A DNA stretch of 64,000 bases, taken from NCBI RefSeq assembly GCF_003002875.1, contig NZ_PVTH01000004.1, positions 124,001-188,000 of the forward strand, in the 5' to 3' direction. Source of the DNA: Arcticibacter pallidicorallinus (GTDB lineage Bacteria; Bacteroidota; Bacteroidia; Sphingobacteriales; Sphingobacteriaceae). Every line of letters begins with the position of its first letter. Positions within the stretch are counted from its first letter, which is position 1. Of this stretch, positions 62,247 through 64,000 are shown piece by piece. The translations under genes were made by a program, and so were the position numbers. The notes under the pieces are model-generated. The model saw only the letters and a program-made list of their open reading frames with translations. It had not been told where the DNA came from and did not search any database.

Positions 62247-64000
62247 ATGCTATTAATTGTACTGTCAGGATTAATTACATCGTGTCTCTTAATTCCATTC
62301 GGAAAGTTTTTCCGTTCGAAGTGGAGTCTGTCCCTTGCGGTGTTGCCTCTCGCTTTGTTCATGTACTTTGCGGGACATATACCGTTTATCAGTCAGGGGA
62401 ATACGATCGTTGAAAGCCATAGATGGGTTCCCTCACTTTCCGTTAACTTTGATTTTAGTTTAAATGGATTGTCGCTGTTGTTTTCTTTACTCATCACAGG
62501 CATCGGATCCATTATTTTTATATACGCCAGTTCTTATCTGAAGGGGCACGTTTACCAGGACCGCTTTCTAGGTTATCTATGCCTTTTTATGTCAGCTATG
62601 CTGGGCGTCGTGCTCTCAGACAATATTTTACTTCTTTTTGTATTCTGGGAGCTTACCAGTATCAGCTCCTTCTTCCTTATTGGTTTTAATAACGACAATT
62701 CGGAATCCCGCAAGAGTGCAATAACAGCACTGAGCATCACTGGCCTCGGTGGATTCTTCCTGCTGGCCGGGTTGATTTTGATGAGTCAGGTTGCCGGTAC
62801 TTATTCCATAGGTAAGCTGGTTGAGTCTGCACAAGTCATCACAGACCATCAATACTACCCGATCATAATCGCACTGGTATTTGTCGGTGCCTTTACCAAA
62901 TCTGCCCAGTTTCCCTTTCACTTTTGGCTGCCGGGGGCGATGAAAGCCCCAACCCCGGTTTCAGCTTATCTTCACTCCGCTACCATGGTTAAAGCCGGTA
63001 TATTCCTTCTGGCAAGGTTTACACCGGTTCTTGGAGGCACAGATGCGTGGTCATGGACGTTGATGGCCGTGGGCGGATTTACGATGATTTACGCTGCATT
63101 CCATTCCTTATTCCGCATAGACCTTAAAGGCGTCTTAGCCTACTCCACAATTTCTGCGTTGGGTATACTGACCTTCCTGATAGGTATGGGATCTGAAGAA
63201 GCTCTTATTGCGGCCTGCACGTTCATCGTGGTGCACGCACTTTATAAAGCAACCCTATTTTTGGTTACAGGTATAATAGATCATGAAACAGGCACCAGGG
63301 ACCTGACAAAGTTATCCGGACTTCGTGCTGTTCTGGTTCCGGTATTCATTGCCGGCTTGCTGGCTGCTCTTTCCAGTGCCGGCTTACCCCTTTCGGTTGG
63401 ATTTATTGGCAAGGACCTTATTTACGAAGCAACCTTGCATGCAGACGCCACGGTGTCCATGTATCTTACAGCAGCAGCGATCCTGACCAATATATGTCTG
63501 GTCGCAGCAGGCTTCATGGCGGGTATACGACCATTCACCGGAAAACTGAATCCGGCTTTTGAGAAAGTTCATCTGCCTCATGCCACGATGTGGATACCCC
63601 CTCTCGTTCTGGGGATTCTTGGATTCATTCTGGGATTTTTTCCTGGAATTCTCGGCAAATATGTCGTCACAGCAGTCCTCAACGGAATGACGGGAATGCC
63701 CGCCGCTGTAGAGTTGAAGATTTGGCACGGCTTCAATCTGGTTCTTCTGCTCAGCATAGGAACGCTTGTAGTGGGCGCAGTTTTATACCTGCTCAATAAA
63801 CCGCGAGCCGGATCGCTGCAACTATTGGAGCGCTTTAACCGCTTATCTCCTCAAGCTGTATTTGGCGATATCTCACATTTCTTTGTATCGTTTTCTGAAA
63901 GATATACCAATTTGTTCCACAACGGTTTCCTGAGATCCTATCTCCTCAAGATCATTGTATTCGCAGAAATACTTCTTCTATATGAGCTGCTTATTGGTGG
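62247..64000 (+). CDS. MrpA-type Na+/H+ antiporter subunit A, cut by window edge
   Basis: A complex-I-like membrane protein; 584 codons are visible and the frame runs open to the end of the window. The product starts MLLIVLSGLITSCLLIPFGK. It contains LLLFVFWELTSISSFFLIGF, the proton-channel signature QFPFHFWLPGAMKAPTPVSA with the Lys and SAYLHSATMVKAGIFLLAR, and VHALYKATLFLVTGIIDHET. These are hallmarks of the antiporter-like NuoL/MrpA family, and the MrpA-specific DHETGTRD segment favours MrpA. Downstream mrpB-G genes would be expected. It is likely to extrude Na+ in exchange for protons. Confidence 0.92.
   Translation, partial: MLLIVLSGLITSCLLIPFGKFFRSKWSLSLAVLPLALFMYFAGHIPFISQGNTIVESHRWVPSLSVNFDFSLNGLSLLFSLLITGIGSIIFIYASSYLKGHVYQDRFLGYLCLFMSAMLGVVLSDNILLLFVFWELTSISSFFLIGFNNDNSESRKSAITALSITGLGGFFLLAGLILMSQVAGTYSIGKLVESAQVITDHQYYPIIIALVFVGAFTKSAQFPFHFWLPGAMKAPTPVSAYLHSATMVKAGIFLLARFTPVLGGTDAWSWTLMAVGGFTMIYAAFHSLFRIDLKGVLAYSTISALGILTFLIGMGSEEALIAACTFIVVHALYKATLFLVTGIIDHETGTRDLTKLSGLRAVLVPVFIAGLLAALSSAGLPLSVGFIGKDLIYEATLHADATVSMYLTAAAILTNICLVAAGFMAGIRPFTGKLNPAFEKVHLPHATMWIPPLVLGILGFILGFFPGILGKYVVTAVLNGMTGMPAAVELKIWHGFNLVLLLSIGTLVVGAVLYLLNKPRAGSLQLLERFNRLSPQAVFGDISHFFVSFSERYTNLFHNGFLRSYLLKIIVFAEILLLYELLIG

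Overview
The window is an ordinary chromosomal segment of a Bacteroidota bacterium, most likely a member of Sphingobacteriaceae (Pedobacter/Mucilaginibacter type). Signs of this are the TAnnTTTG minus-7 promoter boxes, the scarcity of Shine-Dalgarno sequences, the alternative GlmU-like protein, the futalosine menaquinone enzyme MqnC, a propeller-type sensor kinase with a LytTR regulator, a GH127 enzyme and several low-complexity Gly/Thr/Ser proteins. I see no prophage, insertion sequence, CRISPR array, tRNA or ribosomal RNA operon. The genus is an inference.

Layout. 1-2803 (minus): the classical thrS-infC-rpmI translation operon, with rpmI cut by the window edge. 2831-8925: a LutA-type Fe-S protein, a UMF1-type transporter and the ybbA/ybbP/tesA group (ABC exporter pair divergent from a GDSL lipoprotein esterase). 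8931-12714: a hybrid PAS sensor kinase and an EamA transporter. 12841-16847: a xylose locus, xylBA divergent from a LacI-family regulator with a clear LacI-type operator between them. 16932-18626: galK and a SPOUT RNA methylase. 18627-20008: a locally G+C-rich stretch with an unrecognised protein. 20091-26083: gltBD (glutamate synthase). 26364-26463: the SRP RNA.

26589-33969: transaldolase-like talC, a YpdA-like flavoprotein, mqnC, a LytTR regulator overlapping its sensor kinase, and scpB. 34134-35462: a tiny acidic protein and a GNAT-like protein. 35491-40333 (minus): a five-gene unit (alternative GlmU, tpiA, prmA, mpl, XRE regulator) behind rpmE2. 40553-45943: cysteine desulfurase, IscA-type carrier, acyl-CoA synthetase and lysS. 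46031-53499: small proteins, ung, an Lrp regulator beside an Nramp transporter with a UspA tail, a CxxC-containing AraC regulator, ElaA-like GNAT, and MarR divergent from an MFS exporter. 53517-62053: secreted and envelope proteins (low-complexity lipoprotein, GH127, M13 peptidase, DUF4468 protein, aldo/keto reductase, a Thr/Gly repeat protein, an NTF2-like protein). 62247-64000: the 5' part of an MrpA-type antiporter subunit, running off the end.

No undescribed multi-gene system is obvious. The least explained parts are the composition-shifted unknown gene with its upstream block (18627-20008), a perfect 22-bp inverted repeat with an extra direct copy of one arm in a convergent gap (59301-59390), the CxxC-AraC fusion (50605-51177), and several promoters so close to start codons that leaderless translation is likely. 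All family assignments come from reading translated motifs by eye; no search was run.
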